From DASPGX01 sp035620375 (GTDB taxonomy: Bacteria > Patescibacteriota > Minisyncoccia > 2-02-FULL-40-12 > GWA2-44-9): 64,000 bases of DNA. Both the position numbers and the translations under genes were made by a program. The notes below the pieces were generated by a model. That model was not told where the DNA came from and searched no databases. It worked only from the letters and a program-made list of their open reading frames with translations. Of this stretch, positions 63,049 to 64,000 are shown piece after piece. The DNA is taken from contig DASPGX010000006.1 in assembly GCA_035620375.1 (NCBI GenBank), forward strand, positions 1 to 64,000, in the 5' to 3' direction. The stretch's first letter is position 1, and every line of letters starts with the position of its first letter.

Positions 63049-64000
63049 ATGGCGACGGCTCCCGAACCCGTATTCTCGGTATCCGAATTCCTGGACCTGG
63101 TCATTGAACTGCTCGGACAGCGGGACTTTGAGGTTCAGGGAGAGGTGACCGGCGCGAAATCCCATCCGACCGGATTCTATTTTTCCCTCAAGGACGAGCG
63201 GGGCGGGGGCCTCATGGACTGTTACATGAGTCCGTATGCATACCGCGGGGCGGGTATCGCGCTGGAGGACGGCATGCTGGTTAAGGTGGGCGGTATCGCC
63301 TCCATATACAAACCCAAGGGCCGGTTCTCATTCCGCGTGCAGACCATCCAGTTGGCGGGAGAGGGGTCGCTGAAGAAGGCGTACGAGGCGCTCAAGAAAA
63401 AACTCACGGAAGAGGGATTGTTTGACCGCAAACGGGCCTTGCCGGAATTCATTTCCCGCGTCGGGCTCATTACTTCTCGGACGGGAGCCGTTATTGACGA
63501 TTTCCGCCGGAATCTCGCTCCGTTGGGCCTGTCGGTTCTGCATTACGATGTCCGGGTGGAGGGCGCGCAGGCGGTGCCGCAGGTCAAGCGGGCGCTTGAA
63601 TGGTTCGGCAGGCATGCCGAACGGGTGGATGCCCTGGTGTTGGTCCGGGGAGGCGGTTCCATGGAGGACCTGCAGGCGTTTAACGACGAGTACGTGGTCC
63701 GCGGGGTATTCGGTTCGCGGGTGCCGACCGTCGTGAGCATCGGCCATGACCGTGATGTGCCGCTGGCGCAGATGGCGGCGGACGCCTCGGCATCCACGCC
63801 GACGGCGACGGCGCACGTCATTAACGCGAGCTGGGACCGGCTCCGGCGGCTTCCCGAGACGTCACAAAAATTGGTGTTCGCGTACGACACCGCCCTTTCG
63901 GCCGTCCGCGCCGATGTGGGCGGCCATGCGCACCGGCTGGCGACGCAGATGGCGCGCATCGCCGGCGCGGCGGACCGTATTCAGCAGCGATTAGGTCATG
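63049..64000 (+). CDS. xseA: Exodeoxyribonuclease VII large subunit (partial, runs off the window)
   Basis: 317 codons visible from ATG 63049. OB-fold N-terminus (FSVSEFLDLVIELLGQ, VQGEVTGAKSHPTGFYFSLKD) and the XseA core: GLFDRKRALPEF, RVGLITSRTGAVIDDFRR, LVLVRGGGSMEDLQAFNDE, VVSIGHDRDVPLAQMAADASASTPTA as separate segments, all with the conserved Asp/Arg/His residues. Coiled-coil region begins at the window end. An extended -10 (TGA-TAGCAT, 63037-63042) is 6 nt before ATG; no SD. Confidence 0.95.
   Translation, partial: MATAPEPVFSVSEFLDLVIELLGQRDFEVQGEVTGAKSHPTGFYFSLKDERGGGLMDCYMSPYAYRGAGIALEDGMLVKVGGIASIYKPKGRFSFRVQTIQLAGEGSLKKAYEALKKKLTEEGLFDRKRALPEFISRVGLITSRTGAVIDDFRRNLAPLGLSVLHYDVRVEGAQAVPQVKRALEWFGRHAERVDALVLVRGGGSMEDLQAFNDEYVVRGVFGSRVPTVVSIGHDRDVPLAQMAADASASTPTATAHVINASWDRLRRLPETSQKLVFAYDTALSAVRADVGGHAHRLATQMARIAGAADRIQQRLGH

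Overview
The window is a gene-dense, GC-rich bacterial chromosome segment with short intergenic gaps, many 4-nt ATGA stop/start overlaps, a bacterial (type A-like) RNase P RNA, four tRNA genes without an encoded CCA end, and UGA used as an ordinary stop. Small cell-surface proteins, a DUF4012 glycopolymer cluster, a release factor 2 lacking its N-terminal domain and many leaderless starts lead me to favour a high-GC member of the Patescibacteria/CPR (Parcubacteria-like). This lineage call is an inference and not proven here. No phage, IS element or CRISPR array was seen.

Layout. 0-6.1 kb: a partial gene end, a palindrome-rich non-coding stretch, rpsP, then glmS with a NahK-like sugar kinase, a TsaC-type YrdC protein, a DUF2784 membrane protein and folD. 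6.1-9.2 kb: a zinc-ribbon protein, tRNA-Leu and its 3'-end repeats, parA-parB. 9.2-21.5 kb: convergent rel, a plant RHM/UER-like sugar reductase, topA-dprA, a divergent serpin-like protein, and a glycosyltransferase-galT-tpiA-pgk-DHH-RNase H operon. 21.5-25.8 kb: three overlapping proline-rich/coiled-coil proteins and rnpB. 26-31.8 kb: a surface-glycan cluster (polyprenyl-phosphate sugar transferase, two GT4 enzymes, DUF4012). 31.8-39.3 kb: lepA, tRNA-Thr, tRNA-Gly, an FtsB-like protein, short RF2, ftsEX, gmd, tRNA-Gln.

39.5-46.6 kb holds the least familiar system: a divergent heme-oxygenase-fold protein, a secreted beta-rich protein, a small basic protein, a coiled-coil protein, a two-TM PspA-like coiled-coil protein, a substrate-binding protein fused to an OmpA peptidoglycan-binding domain, and an ABC permease plus ATPase. 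46.6-54.6 kb carries a methyltransferase, DUF4159, a CapA-like phosphatase, YvcK, an ATP-dependent ligase, and a Cys-rich TPM protein paired with a LemA-like protein.

54.6-62.9 kb is a complete NAD salvage and turnover block: nadD, pncB, pncA, an NDT-like/Nudix fusion, an ADP-ribosylglycohydrolase, a GNAT enzyme, nrtR and glutamine-dependent nadE. Three identical-core 19-bp palindromes (TAGTGTA-N5-TACACTA) overlap or touch the -10 boxes of pncA, the ADP-ribosylglycohydrolase gene and nadE, which defines a local NrtR regulon that includes nrtR itself. The window ends inside xseA.

Two translation modes are visible: strong Shine-Dalgarno starts in the accessory operons, and apparently leaderless starts (a -10 box about 6 nt before ATG) on many housekeeping genes.
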